A stretch of DNA of 64,000 bases from NCBI GenBank assembly GCA_024276015.1, contig JAJRXZ010000022.1, forward strand, positions 1 through 64,000. Reading direction: 5' to 3'. Positions 50,966 through 61,437 of the stretch are shown here, one piece after another. Both the position numbers and the translations under genes were made by a program. Position 1 is the stretch's first letter. Every line of letters begins with the position of its first letter. Origin of the DNA: Spirochaetota bacterium. Its GTDB lineage: Bacteria > Spirochaetota > UBA4802 > UBA5550. The notes beneath the pieces were generated by a model. That model was not told the origin of the DNA. It saw nothing but the letters and a program-made list of their open reading frames with translations, and did not search any database.

Positions 50966-51056
50966 AAAAATCGAAACAGTTTGAGTAATATCACAAACAC
51001 TGAGGTGGTAATAAATAATTGTAATTCATAACGGCATCCCCTTTGATCGAAGGAAT

Positions 51057-51854
51057 TCAATTACCCTGTAAATTCAGAATAAGTTTCACTTCGCCTTCCG
51101 GAATACCGGAATATTTTGCTATTTCACTGACATGAAAACCCTTATTAAAAAATTCCATTATAAGGGAATACCTGTCGTCCGAAGTTTCGAACATTCTGTA
51201 TATTTCATCTTCATCCAATGTTTCCATTTTGCTGTCGGCTCTGCTCTTCTCCGCCATTAAATCCATTTCATTTTTGTATGATGACAATCCCTTTATGTTT
51301 TCCTGAAAACTCAGCATATCCTTTTTTATTACGTTATCCTGATTTACAATTTCATCAATTAAAATGCTCTCTTCGGTTTTAACGGAATGCCTATTATCAA
51401 TAGAGCTTTCATAATCTCTTTTTCTTAAAATAAAAGCTGATATCCTTGCAAGACACTCCGCAGCACCAGTAAAAATCCATTTAAGATCAACACCGTTTTT
51501 AAAGATCCCCTTTTCGGTTTTATTTATTAATTCCTTCTTAGCCTCAATTTCTGTTTTTTCTGCTGTCGTTTCTCCAACTCCGCTATCCATTTCAGGAGAA
51601 CCGCTCTCCTTAAAATCTATTTTTTTTAAATCGCCCGTTTTTTCCAATAATTTTCTCAGAACCGATATACGATTCTCAAGAATTGTAATATTCCTCTCTG
51701 AAGCCGCATTAAACTCGGTCATAATTTCGTCCATTACCTGGCGTAATTTCTTTTCCCTGAAATGGGATGAAGATCTCTCAATCTTCAATGTCATAATGAG
51801 ATAAAAGATCACCCACATTACAATATTTAACAAAACAATTAATAAAAACTGCAT
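51057..51854 (-). CDS. DUF6115-like flagellar-operon membrane protein with HTH end
   Basis: The protein has 265 residues and starts after a GAGGAG site. Residues 1-23 are a membrane anchor. Then comes a long charged coiled-coil part (HFREKKLRQVMDEIMTEFN, ITILENRISVLRKLLEK), a polar linker, and a C-terminal 40-residue module (EFFNKGFHVSEIAKYSGIPE, then GEVKLILNLQ) shaped like a helix-turn-helix. The same architecture is known from DUF6115 proteins encoded in flagellar operons of other bacteria. It is the last gene of the leftward flagellar run before cheR. Function unknown. Confidence 0.68.
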   Translation of the reverse strand: MQFLLIVLLNIVMWVIFYLIMTLKIERSSSHFREKKLRQVMDEIMTEFNAASERNITILENRISVLRKLLEKTGDLKKIDFKESGSPEMDSGVGETTAEKTEIEAKKELINKTEKGIFKNGVDLKWIFTGAAECLARISAFILRKRDYESSIDNRHSVKTEESILIDEIVNQDNVIKKDMLSFQENIKGLSSYKNEMDLMAEKSRADSKMETLDEDEIYRMFETSDDRYSLIMEFFNKGFHVSEIAKYSGIPEGEVKLILNLQGN

Positions 51855-51931
51855 TATGTCTCCTCAGACAAAATTTTTGACCAATTAACGTCTTTAATGT
51901 ATCTCTTCAGAATTCGATAAAGTTCATGCCG

Positions 51932-52252
51932 TTATTTTCTAATATCTATTATGGTACCGATCTTTCCGTCATGCACTATACTTTTTTCTTTTTTCTTACC
52001 GGCTAACCTCTTTTCCTTCTTTTCTTTCTGTTCCTGCTTTTTCTTCTTTTTGCTCTCTTCGTCTCTGATGGCGGTTTTTTCGCCTTTTTTCATTTCATCA
52101 AGTTTTGAATCAATAAGTTTCGATTGTTCTGCCGCTTCCTTGTCAAGTATCTGCTGCTGCTCAGCTATAGCCCCTGTTTTAGCATGCTCATTTCTCCCTA
52201 CTTCAAGCATCTGAGAGATATTTGTCTGCATGTCTATTGGTTTAATTGACAT
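51932..52252 (-). CDS. small Lys/Glu-rich flagellar-operon protein
   Basis: This 106-residue protein starts MSIKPIDMQTNISQMLEVGR, similar to short proteins that begin with a SIKPID/NITQM motif in other flagellar operons. The rest is a helical, strongly charged segment (KKKKKQEQKEKKEKRLAGKK) ending in VHDGKIGTIIDIRK. It is probably a soluble coiled protein. Its position 12 bp after fapA and before the DUF6115-like gene suggests a conserved accessory role in flagellar regulation. No enzyme motif is seen. Confidence 0.7.
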   Translation of the reverse strand: MSIKPIDMQTNISQMLEVGRNEHAKTGAIAEQQQILDKEAAEQSKLIDSKLDEMKKGEKTAIRDEESKKKKKQEQKEKKEKRLAGKKKEKSIVHDGKIGTIIDIRK

Positions 52253-52264
52253 AGTTTAAACCTG

Positions 52265-54253
52265 CTACATTCTTCTTCTTCCAGCGAGTGCTATCCTTTT
52301 ATGACCGTCAATCAGCTCGGGCGGATCGTATTCGGACAGCCTTATTTCATCTCCTTCAAGGGTAAATTTTATATAATTATATTCATCCTTGACCTGAAAT
52401 TTTTGGTCTTTTATATATATGTCAACACCGGGATAAACCGATTTCTCCGCACAGATCTTACCTCTATGTTCAAGCATTGCGATATACTGATTCAGCTCTT
52501 CAATCTCCAGTTCAATCTCATTTACTCTGGAACTCAATTTCTCATTTCTTGCCGTAAGTTCCTGAAACATTTTCTCTTTTTCCTCGCTGAGTTTGGATAC
52601 TTTGCGCTGGCTGGTAAGAGTCTTCAAGTTGAGTCTCAACTGTCCCAGTTCTTCGTCAATTTTGACCTTTGCCTCGTTAAGCTCCGACATCTGCTGAAGT
52701 ACCTTTGGATTTATTCCCACTCTGATCTCAGTATTTGTAGAAACCTCGGCTCCAAGAAATCTTGCATTCACCTCATTGCCTGCACGAATTATACCTCCTA
52801 CAATTTTAGCCCTTTTGCCGATACTGTAAATTCTGTCTCCCGCATCAACATAAGAGTGAAGTATTCCTTCAGGCACTATTACATCTTTCTCGGCTATTAT
52901 TTTTGCGCTCTGAATAAATTTGGCATATATGGAACCTCCCGTAGATTCGATCTTTGCCTCTTCGCGCCCTGAGATCCCCTGATAAACCACAATGTCACCT
53001 TCAGCCTCAAGAAAGGCTTTCTGCACTGTTCCCTTTACTTCAATATTTCCCGCAGCCTTAACAACAAAGTTATCCTGCACGCTTCCGGATACAATAACCG
53101 AACCGAGAAAAACAATATTTCCGGTTTCAAGCGAAACATCGCCGTTGACAACATATACGGGCTCAACGCTTATCCTGCCCGACTTGAACACTACCTGCCC
53201 ATTGATCTCTGCCGTTAATTCAGTGCCGTCTTCAGACAATATTGTCCCTTTGCCGAAACGTATAGTTGTATCTTTTCCGTTTTTAGCAGGCAAGATCCTA
53301 TTAGTGACAGATCTCCCAGGAATTCCTTCTTCAGCAGGAATTTTCACGCAGAGCAGCTGCCCGACAACAACATTTTCAAGCAGTTCAAGGTTTCTGAAAT
53401 CGACTTTTCCGGATTCATCCTCTTCAAATTTAAATTGACTTTTATCGACTCTGACTTTATAATCGATATACGCATCTTTACCGTTTCTCGGTTTTGTTCC
53501 CTTGGCAGCAACAAGGGGTCGGTTATAATTCATCTTTTCGAGATAATCCTTGATCGCTTCTTCATCAATTACGATTACAACACCCGCGCTCTTTAATGCA
53601 TCAATAACTTCGTCAAATTCAAAATGCCTCCCGAAGTATCTCGGAGCTGTAAAATGGACATACGCTGCCATTTCATCTTCAGTGATCTCAACTCTCATAG
53701 AGCTGTCGAAATCGGGATTCGGAGTCCAGTCGCCAAGTTTAACGGGCTCGCCGGTTGGCTCTTTTACCGCTTTCTCAAGAGCTGCCTGATTCGGATTGGA
53801 AATTCTCATTGAATAGAGCTTGTTTGTTACATCCGTCAGGTCAACTTTTTTGCCGGTCCCCTTCGGAGGATTAACAGTGAGCCATATACCGGATCTTGTC
53901 ACCCTAATAACAAAACTTCCGTCAAGATTTTTAGGTTCCTCTGCCGTTACATGGGGGATATGTTCGCCGGTAAGTTTTTTTTCAATTATATCAAGGTCGT
54001 CGTATTCGGAACCCTTTTCAACAGGAACAACCAGCACTCTGTAGGGCTGCCTTCCTATTCCCAAAAATCCTTTGGTACCCTTTTCAAGAATTTCATAGTC
54101 CAGATCGGTTATATCCACTCCAAGGTCTTCGGCAGCCAGTTCAAGAGCCTGATTAACAGAATCGGCATAGACCTCAACGGCATTATCGCTGACGGGGCCG
54201 CCATTTTCTTCAATTTCTAAAAACAGGTCTTTCAGATTTGCCATATCAGCCAA
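52265..54253 (-). CDS. fapA: flagellar assembly protein A, DUF342, with Jag-like N-terminus
   Basis: This 662-residue protein is of the FapA (DUF342) type. Its N-terminal 80 residues ([20 protein letters not shown], then [13 protein letters not shown]) resemble the Jag N-terminal domain. A beta-helix core follows at about 330-500 ([49 protein letters not shown]). A coiled-coil helix at about 535-610 ([20 protein letters not shown]) comes next, ending in [11 protein letters not shown]. In Vibrio, FapA affects flagellar assembly and polar localisation. It overlaps fliA by 8 bases. Confidence 0.88.
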   Translation of the reverse strand: MADMANLKDLFLEIEENGGPVSDNAVEVYADSVNQALELAAEDLGVDITDLDYEILEKGTKGFLGIGRQPYRVLVVPVEKGSEYDDLDIIEKKLTGEHIPHVTAEEPKNLDGSFVIRVTRSGIWLTVNPPKGTGKKVDLTDVTNKLYSMRISNPNQAALEKAVKEPTGEPVKLGDWTPNPDFDSSMRVEITEDEMAAYVHFTAPRYFGRHFEFDEVIDALKSAGVVIVIDEEAIKDYLEKMNYNRPLVAAKGTKPRNGKDAYIDYKVRVDKSQFKFEEDESGKVDFRNLELLENVVVGQLLCVKIPAEEGIPGRSVTNRILPAKNGKDTTIRFGKGTILSEDGTELTAEINGQVVFKSGRISVEPVYVVNGDVSLETGNIVFLGSVIVSGSVQDNFVVKAAGNIEVKGTVQKAFLEAEGDIVVYQGISGREEAKIESTGGSIYAKFIQSAKIIAEKDVIVPEGILHSYVDAGDRIYSIGKRAKIVGGIIRAGNEVNARFLGAEVSTNTEIRVGINPKVLQQMSELNEAKVKIDEELGQLRLNLKTLTSQRKVSKLSEEKEKMFQELTARNEKLSSRVNEIELEIEELNQYIAMLEHRGKICAEKSVYPGVDIYIKDQKFQVKDEYNYIKFTLEGDEIRLSEYDPPELIDGHKRIALAGRRRM

Positions 54254-55073
54254 CTATATTCGATTTAATTCTTCCCAGTCTTCCTCTCAGCCTCATTATG
54301 GCTTTTGTATGAAGCTGAGAAACCCTGCTTTCAGTTACTTCAAGAACTTCTCCGATTTCCTTTAAAGTCAGATCCTCATAATAGTAGAGCACAATAACTT
54401 TCTTCTCCTTATCGGGGAGTTTTTTTATTGCTTCTATAATATAATCGCGAATCTCCTCTTTTTCAATTAATATGTCGGGATTCATATTGGGAGGCGCTTC
54501 GAGAGTTTCCAGTATTGACAGCTCGTCATTTTCATCTCCCAGGTACCAGATATCGTTTAATGAGAGCATGGAAGTTCCGCTCAGCTTATTCAGCAGCGAA
54601 TGGAACTCTTCAGTGGATATTCCAAGATCTTTGGCAATCTCTTCATCTTCCACTGTCCGCCCCAGTTTATTTTCAAGCTCGGAGATGACCTGCTCAATCT
54701 GTTTCGCTTTCTGTCTTATTGAACGGGGTATCCAGTCAATAGATCTAAGTTCGTCAAATATGGCTCCTCTGATCCTTGTCATAGCGTAGGTTTTAAACTT
54801 AATTCCCCTTGCAGGATCATATTTATTTATGGCGTCAATGAGGCCAAAAATCCCATAAGAAACAAGATCGTCAAACTCGATATTCTGAGGCATTCCCATA
54901 GAAACTTTTCCCGCGACATATTTAACAAGAGGAGCATATTTTATTACAAAATAATCCCTCACCTCAAGATTCCTGGTCTTTATATATTTCTCCCAGAGTT
55001 TATTTTCACTGATTTCATCGTATTCTTTATATTTCTTGCTGTTCATAATCCAATTCCCGGATTTAATCGTCAT
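54246..55073 (-). CDS. fliA: flagellar sigma-28 factor (FliA/WhiG family)
   Basis: The protein has 275 residues. Region 2: [20 protein letters not shown] and [19 protein letters not shown]. Region 3: [15 protein letters not shown] and [19 protein letters not shown]. Region 4: [20 protein letters not shown] and [19 protein letters not shown]. It directs polymerase to late flagellar and chemotaxis genes and is held by FlgM. The ATG at 55073 overlaps the preceding membrane protein gene by 11 bases, and the ATG at 55046 is an alternative. The flgM promoter at 42150 is a likely target. Confidence 0.95.
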   Translation of the reverse strand: MTIKSGNWIMNSKKYKEYDEISENKLWEKYIKTRNLEVRDYFVIKYAPLVKYVAGKVSMGMPQNIEFDDLVSYGIFGLIDAINKYDPARGIKFKTYAMTRIRGAIFDELRSIDWIPRSIRQKAKQIEQVISELENKLGRTVEDEEIAKDLGISTEEFHSLLNKLSGTSMLSLNDIWYLGDENDELSILETLEAPPNMNPDILIEKEEIRDYIIEAIKKLPDKEKKVIVLYYYEDLTLKEIGEVLEVTESRVSQLHTKAIMRLRGRLGRIKSNIVG

Positions 55074-55632
55074 CCTTACTCATCATGGTTCTTACAGCTT
55101 CTGCCATAAGTTTCGGTTCATACTTCACGAATTTTTCTCTCTCTATTACATGTTTGCCCAGCTTCCCGCGCACAAAAGTTTCCGTTTCCGAATTCAGCTC
55201 ATCCGTAAGATCGACTCTTTTATATTGATCAGGAGTAATCTCAGTAAAACTTTCATCCTCCTCCAAGCGGGCGCTATCTTCATCCGTATCATCCAGGCCA
55301 TCCGAAGCATTATCATCGGAGCTGCCGGAGGGTCCGCTATATTGAGCAGCGTCACTATTCTCATCTATATTATTTCTATCTTCCTCATTCTGCAGATTTG
55401 CAAACTTATCATATAATTCCGGAACATATTTTTTTGAAACAAAGATCACGCCGTATCCGATCAGACTGAAAACCGGAAATACTATCAGAAGCCTCAGAGC
55501 AATAACTTCAAAACCAATCCCGGAAAAAATTCCTATAATTAATGATAAAAGCAAAGCAACGATACCGAATGCAGCAGTGAACTTGTAATCAATACTGATA
55601 TTTTCCAAACTGATCATTAAAAAGCCCTGCAA
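55063..55632 (-). CDS. two-helix membrane protein between flhG and fliA
   Basis: This 189-residue protein has two membrane helices (about 12-37 and 39-63) and a long acidic, Ser/Asp-rich segment (about 75-130, including [20 protein letters not shown]). The C-terminus is charged ([18 protein letters not shown]) and may be a cytoplasmic domain. Short acidic proteins occur in this position in some flagellar operons, but no name is recognised. It overlaps fliA by 11 bases and is likely co-translated. Confidence 0.65.
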   Translation of the reverse strand: MQGFLMISLENISIDYKFTAAFGIVALLLSLIIGIFSGIGFEVIALRLLIVFPVFSLIGYGVIFVSKKYVPELYDKFANLQNEEDRNNIDENSDAAQYSGPSGSSDDNASDGLDDTDEDSARLEEDESFTEITPDQYKRVDLTDELNSETETFVRGKLGKHVIEREKFVKYEPKLMAEAVRTMMSKDDD

Positions 55633-55691
55633 ATTATTAAGGTCCTCTCTTTTGCAATATATGTATATTTAAAAAACAAATCAAGCTATTT

Positions 55692-56561
55692 TTATTCTTC
55701 ATCTTCGTCGTAAGCCCCCAGTAGATTTCTGAAAAATGAGATCAAACCGGAACCTTTCTGTGTTCCAAAATCCCTGTTGGCTATTCTATTAGCGATCATA
55801 TTTACGCATCCTGCAGCCTTAGATTTGGGATAGCTTATTATGAAGGGTTTCTGGTTTCTTACGGATTTTCCCACATGCATATCATCAAAGACAAAACCGA
55901 GATTTTCCACTTTGACATTTAAAAACTGGCCTGCAATATTTATCACTCTCTGAGCTACCCGTTTCCCCTCAGCAACGGACTGTACTCTGTTGACTATCAG
56001 CCTTATTACTTTATCAGTTGACTGAGATGCGATCGATTTTATTATACCGTATGCATCTGTTATAGCGGTAGGTTCAGGGGTTGTCACTACAATGATCTCG
56101 TCTGCCGAAATAACAAAACTGAGAACATTTTGTCCGACTCCGGCTCCGGTATCAATGATGAGGTAATCGTCCGATTCAATTTCAGCAATTGTATGAATAA
56201 AGTCGTCTCTCTGTTTCTGATCAAGATTTGCAAGCTGATGAAAACCGGAGGCTCCGGCAATTATTCTGATCCCTTCGGGCACATCGATGACAATATCCTT
56301 TAATTTTTTCTTCCCTTTTATTACATGATAAAGATTGTATTTTGGAATAATACCCAGTATTACATTGATATTGGCCAGACCCAGATCGGCGTCAAGCAAT
56401 GTTACGGACGAACCGTTCCGAGCCAGGGCAATAGATAAACTCACGGCAAGGCTTGTTTTGCCCACACCGCCCTTACCGCTTGTAACAGCAATGGTTCTTG
56501 TGGGACTCTTTTTTTCATTTTTTTCAAGAACCAACCTTCTTAGATTTGCCGCCTGATCCAC
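55692..56561 (-). CDS. flhG: MinD-like flagellar number regulator
   Basis: The protein has 289 residues. The N-terminal MDQAANLRRLVLE is the DQAxxLR motif that activates FlhF. The ATPase core has the deviant Walker A SGKGGVGKTSLAV, LLDADLGLANINVILG, and the Walker B-like IDTGAGVGQNV. FlhG (YlxH) limits flagellar number and helps assemble the C-ring, working with FlhF. The gene follows flhF after 15 bp, the standard order. A short acidic tail (GAYDEDEE) ends the protein. Confidence 0.95.
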   Translation of the reverse strand: MDQAANLRRLVLEKNEKKSPTRTIAVTSGKGGVGKTSLAVSLSIALARNGSSVTLLDADLGLANINVILGIIPKYNLYHVIKGKKKLKDIVIDVPEGIRIIAGASGFHQLANLDQKQRDDFIHTIAEIESDDYLIIDTGAGVGQNVLSFVISADEIIVVTTPEPTAITDAYGIIKSIASQSTDKVIRLIVNRVQSVAEGKRVAQRVINIAGQFLNVKVENLGFVFDDMHVGKSVRNQKPFIISYPKSKAAGCVNMIANRIANRDFGTQKGSGLISFFRNLLGAYDEDEE

Positions 56562-56576
56562 GAAAACCTCCAGGAA

Positions 56577-57971
56577 TTAATTATTGACGTTCCCAAACAT
56601 CATATCGACGATCTTGTCAGAATCTGCCACTTCAATATCATTGGGGACTTCCTGCCCGTTTGTATAGTAAGAAATGGGCTTATTATATTTATCGGCAATA
56701 TCTATTACATTCCCAACAAAAGAAGTTTCATCCACCTTTGTTATTATTATACTGTTAAGATCTATCACGTCAAAGGATCTGAAAATCTCGTTCAGATCCG
56801 CTTTCTTAATGTTAGCACTGACACAGAGTACTTTCTCAAAATCATAATCCACTTGATCGGTAAATTCCTTCATCTCAAGTATTTTGACACTGTTTTTGTG
56901 ACTCCTGCCTGACGTATCGATCATTATAATATCAGCTTTTTCCCTTGAGATTATATCTTTGAAATCTTTCTGATCATTTACGGCATGGATCGGGATCTTC
57001 ATTATTTCCGCATACTTTTTCAGCTGTTCCGTTGCCGCTATTCTGTAGTTGTCAATCGTAATGAAAACAACTTTTTTCCCTTTTCTCAGCGAATAAAGAG
57101 CTCCAAGCTTGGCCATTGTTGTTGTTTTTCCGACACCTGTGGGACCTACAAACATAATAACTTTTTTATTATTTCCGGTTTGAATGGGCCCGGTTGTTAC
57201 AATACGGCTCTTTATCAGTTCTTTCAAGCTTTTTTCTATTTTATATCTATCCCTGAGTTCTTCTTTGCTTATCTTATCTCTGACTTCGCTGAGAATTTTG
57301 GACCTGTCACTGTTATTAAAATCATTCTTCTCAAGCAGGTCGTCATATCTTTTTAAATATGATATTTCGCCGGCTTCATTTTTATCGGTTTTTTCAGCAG
57401 ATACTTCAGGCTTCTTGATCCTATGGACGCTTTCATCTCTTAGAAATCCGGCTTCGGCAGGTTCCTTTTCCGTATGATCGGAATCCTTGCTTTCATTTTT
57501 TTGAGCAGCAGAAGATTTGCTGTAAACATTGTAGTTCTTTTTCTTTTCAGCTTTTTTCTCTTTTGCAGTATCCTTCCCGATATTTCCGCTCTTTTTGCTG
57601 ATAAGATCATTGAGGTTGCTGTTCAAGTCATCAATCCTCCTGTTTATATTGTCCATATTGATCTCACCTGACAGTTTAACATCCGATTTTTTTTCTGCAG
57701 CCGTGCTGCCGGGCCCGTAACCGGAACTTCCCTTTTTATCTCCGACAGTAAAATCAAAAGTGCTCTTTCTGTTTATTTTACCGGCTGTGCTTCTGCCCTC
57801 CTGAACACCTGCGGTTAATTCCACAACCTGTTTTGAGAAGAACTTTGAATTGAATAAGCCCCCTTCCTTCACATACTTATGACTGATCGGTATGGCTTCA
57901 TCTCCGTAATCGGCCTTAAGCTTCATCATTGCTTCATTATATGTTTTAGCTCTGATTTTTACATACCTCAT
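56577..57971 (-). CDS. flhF: flagellar SRP-like GTPase
   Basis: The protein has 464 residues: an N-terminal B domain (about 1-60, RYVKIRAKTYNEAMMKLKAD), a polar linker of about 140 residues rich in Lys and Ser, then the N and G domains. G motifs are GPTGVGKTTTMAKLG at residue 276, DNYRIAATEQL, IDTSGRSHK (about 351-359) and ITKVDE (about 410-415). FlhF marks the flagellar pole and recruits the first structural proteins. Together with FlhG it sets polar placement. It lies 93 bp after flhA. Confidence 0.96.
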   Translation of the reverse strand: MRYVKIRAKTYNEAMMKLKADYGDEAIPISHKYVKEGGLFNSKFFSKQVVELTAGVQEGRSTAGKINRKSTFDFTVGDKKGSSGYGPGSTAAEKKSDVKLSGEINMDNINRRIDDLNSNLNDLISKKSGNIGKDTAKEKKAEKKKNYNVYSKSSAAQKNESKDSDHTEKEPAEAGFLRDESVHRIKKPEVSAEKTDKNEAGEISYLKRYDDLLEKNDFNNSDRSKILSEVRDKISKEELRDRYKIEKSLKELIKSRIVTTGPIQTGNNKKVIMFVGPTGVGKTTTMAKLGALYSLRKGKKVVFITIDNYRIAATEQLKKYAEIMKIPIHAVNDQKDFKDIISREKADIIMIDTSGRSHKNSVKILEMKEFTDQVDYDFEKVLCVSANIKKADLNEIFRSFDVIDLNSIIITKVDETSFVGNVIDIADKYNKPISYYTNGQEVPNDIEVADSDKIVDMMFGNVNN

Positions 57972-58064
57972 TTTTCTCTCCTTACCTGAAACAGTTTATA
58001 ATGATTTAATTATATTTCCAATCGGGTTCTGCCTGTCATACCCGATTATTGCTTAATACTATTT

Positions 58065-60164
58065 TTATGCTGCTGTTGAAAGCAGCGCCGAAACCACAAC
58101 ATTAACTCTCACCGTATTCGGAATTTCATTATATGATAAAACCACCGGAGCCGGGATCTCACGTTCTAACAATGCAAATGTGACGCTCCTGATATGAGGA
58201 GAAACAAGAAAAACCGGCGCATACCCCTTGTTTTTCGAACCGTTATAAGCTTCAATCAGAGACTTTATTATAATATTATGCGAATCCGGGTCCAACGCCA
58301 GGATCCTGCCCTCCACCGGATCATCATGAATCGCGCTTCTTATCATAGATTCAATTTCGGGATCAACGGTAATTACCGAAAGGCTATTATCTGTCAGATG
58401 ATCGCTGATTATCTGTCTTGACAATGCCACTCTTACATACTCCGTCAGCATGCCGGAATCTTTGATCTGATCCCCGTATGTTGCCAGAGTTTCGAGTATG
58501 GTAACCATATTCCTTATGGATACCCTCTCCCTTAAGAGATTCTTCAGAACCTTCTGTATCTCGCCTACAGACATCTTTTCATTGATCTCATTGACAACCG
58601 CCGGATAATCATTTTTTACATTGTCAATTAATTCCTGCACTTCCTGTCTTCCCAAAATCTCATCGGCATGAATTTTAATTATCTCGGTTATGTGAGTTGC
58701 AATAATTGTGGGACAGTCAACGACCGTATACCCGTTACTTTCCGCTATATCTCTCAGATCAGGATCAATCCAGACGGCTTTAAGTCCGAAAACCGGCTCC
58801 ACAAACTCATCACCTTCAATTTTTTCCTTAACCTCTCCGGAATCCATTGCCATTAAATTTCCTACTTTAAGATCGCCTCTGCCCACCTCCGCGCCTTTGA
58901 TCAGGATGGTATAAACTTCCGGGTCCAGCTCCATATTATCCCTGATCCTTATGGGCGGGACAATGAGCCCCATATCGAGGGCGCTTCTCCTCCTGATATT
59001 GGTTATTCTTTCAAGGAGAGTTCCTCCCTGTTCGGGGTCAACAAGAGGTATCAGATTATAGCCTATTTCAACTTCGAGAGGATCCACCTGAATGAGCGGC
59101 AAGACCGACTCGGGCCTGTGGTCTCTCATGGCAGTCTCTTTCTCCTCCCTTTCTGCAAGTTCCCGTTCTTCCGCCTGCGTTTTTGAAAGAACAAATCCCA
59201 GGGCAATAAGACCGCTCGATACAAGCAGTAACGAGATCTTGGGAAAACCGGGAATTACGATCGCAGCGGCAAGAGCACCTCCTGTAATAAAAAGGGCCCT
59301 TGGCTGCGAACTCATCTGATCGGAAAGCTGGTCGCCCAGATTCTCATTTGAAACCGCTCTGGTTACAATAATACCGGTGGCGGTTGTTATTAAGAGAGAA
59401 GGGATCTGGCTCACAAGACCGTCGCCGATACTTAAAAGCGTATATGTTCTCAGAGCCACGTCAAAAGACTCGCCCCTCATAACCATACCCACAATAAATC
59501 CGCCGATAACATTTATTATTGTTATGATGATACCTACTTTGACGTCACCCTGAACAAATTTGGAAGCACCGTCCATTGCTCCGTAGAAGTCGGCTTCCTT
59601 TCTTATTTCCATCCTTCTTTCCCTGGCTTCCTCCTCCGTAATCGTGCCGTTGGATAGGTCGGAATCGATACTCATCTGCTTGCCAGGCATTGCATCAAGG
59701 GTAAATCTTGCTGCAACTTCGGCAGTTCTCGTTGCTCCCTTGGTTATAACAATAAATTGAACAGCCACCAGAATTATAAAAATTATAGCTCCTACAACAT
59801 AATTTCCTCCAACCACAAAATTGCCGAATGCCCTGATTATTTTACCGTCAAATGACGCGCCCTGAAGGAGAATGAGCCTTGTAGAGGAAACATTCAGAGC
59901 AAGTCTGAAAACAGTTGAAACAAGAAGCAGAGACGGGAAAACCGAAAAATCAAAGGACCTGTGAACAAACATAACTATCATCAGAATGAGCAGGCCGATC
60001 ATTATACTCACTGCCATAAGAAAATCGAGAAGAAATGTGGGCAGCGGAATAACCAGCATTACAACAATGGCGATCACTCCTATTCCGATAAGCAGATCGT
60101 TTTTCTGCATCCATAACCGGCTGCCGCTGTTTTCAAAAAATTTACCTGTTGTTGTTTCTGCCAT
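58065..60164 (-). CDS. flhA: flagellar export gate protein FlhA
   Basis: The protein has 699 residues. The N-terminal half has about eight membrane helices (VIAIVVMLVIPLPTFLLD onward) with VFPSLLLVSTVFRLALNVSS, KGATRTAEVAARFTLDAMPG and DGASKFVQGDVKVG, the cytoplasmic FHIPEP loop region. The C-terminal half is the cytoplasmic cargo-binding domain, with EIGYNLIPLVD, RITNIRRRSALDMG and LREVSIRNM-like LLRERVSIRNMVTILETLA. FlhA forms the nonameric ring that receives substrate-chaperone complexes. An AGGGAG site precedes its ATG. Confidence 0.97.
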   Translation of the reverse strand: MAETTTGKFFENSGSRLWMQKNDLLIGIGVIAIVVMLVIPLPTFLLDFLMAVSIMIGLLILMIVMFVHRSFDFSVFPSLLLVSTVFRLALNVSSTRLILLQGASFDGKIIRAFGNFVVGGNYVVGAIIFIILVAVQFIVITKGATRTAEVAARFTLDAMPGKQMSIDSDLSNGTITEEEARERRMEIRKEADFYGAMDGASKFVQGDVKVGIIITIINVIGGFIVGMVMRGESFDVALRTYTLLSIGDGLVSQIPSLLITTATGIIVTRAVSNENLGDQLSDQMSSQPRALFITGGALAAAIVIPGFPKISLLLVSSGLIALGFVLSKTQAEERELAEREEKETAMRDHRPESVLPLIQVDPLEVEIGYNLIPLVDPEQGGTLLERITNIRRRSALDMGLIVPPIRIRDNMELDPEVYTILIKGAEVGRGDLKVGNLMAMDSGEVKEKIEGDEFVEPVFGLKAVWIDPDLRDIAESNGYTVVDCPTIIATHITEIIKIHADEILGRQEVQELIDNVKNDYPAVVNEINEKMSVGEIQKVLKNLLRERVSIRNMVTILETLATYGDQIKDSGMLTEYVRVALSRQIISDHLTDNSLSVITVDPEIESMIRSAIHDDPVEGRILALDPDSHNIIIKSLIEAYNGSKNKGYAPVFLVSPHIRSVTFALLEREIPAPVVLSYNEIPNTVRVNVVVSALLSTAA

Positions 60165-60188
60165 ATATTATTCTCCCTTTTTATCCTG

Positions 60189-61352
60189 TTAAATTGCCTC
60201 TTTGAACTTCTTCTGTTTGAAAAGTTCCGCATAGACGAGGGAAACGGCATAAAAGAGATCTTCGGGAATTATGTCGCCTATTTCAAGACGCTCGTACATC
60301 TCTCTTGCAAGAGGCCTGTTTTCAATAATTGCGATATCGTTCTCTCCGGCAATGCGCCTGATCCTCAAAGCCATACTGTCTGCTCCCTTTGCAATTACAG
60401 TGGGGGCTTCCATTGTATCTCTGTCATACTTCAACGCTACGGCATAATGGGTCGGGTTGGTTACAACCACATCCGCTTTGGGAACTTCCTTTATCATATT
60501 TTTCATTACAATTTCACGCTGCATTTCCTTCAGCCTTGCCCTTAAGTAGGGATCGCCCATTGTTTCTTTCAATTCCTGTTTTAATTCTTCCTTTGTCATT
60601 TTTAATGAATCAATGAATTCCTTTTTCTGAAAAATATAATCCGGTATTGACAAAAGGAGAAGAAGAAGAGACGCCCATATAATTATTTTAAAGGCACTGA
60701 TAAGAATGATCTTCAACGCCGCTGGAACAGAGATATCGGGCAGTGCCAAAATTCGATCAAAATCACTTTTTATTATTAAATAAGAAATAATGCCTATGGC
60801 AGTAACCTTGAAAACAGACTTAAACAGATTCATTGCAACCTGTTTTGAGAAAAAAACCTTCTTCATAACGGTTGCCGGGTCAAACTTAATTTTACTCAGA
60901 TCAAATTTCAGAGGATGAGTTGAAAACTGGAACCCAACCTGGGCAATATTTGCAATGATCGCCGCAATTGATGCGGCAATAAATACGGGCAAAAGGATTT
61001 TCCCGGTTACAAATATCAAGGAATACAATTCTCTCAAAACGGTTCTTTCTGTAATTGAAACTCCTGAAAAGGATGTTAAGTAATGCTTCAAGATGCTTAT
61101 GATCGAATCGTATATCCACGAGCTGAACATAAATATTACAAAAAATCCGAAAATTACTACTATTGCCTGTGAAAGTTCCTGAGTTTTTGCAGCCTGCCCT
61201 TTCTCTCTTGCTTCCCTGAGTTTTTTCTCAGTCGGTTCTTCTGTTCTTCCTTCGTCTTCCGGCGCTGCAAAAAGCTGCAGATCAAAGGTAAAATCGGGCA
61301 GGCCTCTTTCACAGTTCCATCTGTTATATTTTTCTAATAAAAGTTCCAACAT
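60189..61352 (-). CDS. flhB: flagellar export switch protein FlhB
   Basis: The protein has 387 residues. After an N-terminal stretch MLELLLEKYNRWNCERGLPD comes FDLQLFAAPEDEGRTEEPTE, then four membrane helices (about 50-250). The cytoplasmic domain has the autocleavage site Asn299-Pro-Thr-His in VVTNPTHYAVALKYD. FlhB switches export from hook to filament proteins after self-cleavage. The FDLQLFAA motif preceding EEPTE is typical of spirochaete and Firmicute FlhB. No ribosome site is seen for the ATG at 61352, so the real start may lie within the first 25 residues. Confidence 0.95.
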   Translation of the reverse strand: MLELLLEKYNRWNCERGLPDFTFDLQLFAAPEDEGRTEEPTEKKLREAREKGQAAKTQELSQAIVVIFGFFVIFMFSSWIYDSIISILKHYLTSFSGVSITERTVLRELYSLIFVTGKILLPVFIAASIAAIIANIAQVGFQFSTHPLKFDLSKIKFDPATVMKKVFFSKQVAMNLFKSVFKVTAIGIISYLIIKSDFDRILALPDISVPAALKIILISAFKIIIWASLLLLLLSIPDYIFQKKEFIDSLKMTKEELKQELKETMGDPYLRARLKEMQREIVMKNMIKEVPKADVVVTNPTHYAVALKYDRDTMEAPTVIAKGADSMALRIRRIAGENDIAIIENRPLAREMYERLEIGDIIPEDLFYAVSLVYAELFKQKKFKEAI

Positions 61353-61437
61353 GATTTAAGTCTGCTATTATTTATATTATCCTGCTTATTATATTAAATT
61401 TCAACAAACCGCAAAAGGCAACATTTTAGGACCATCT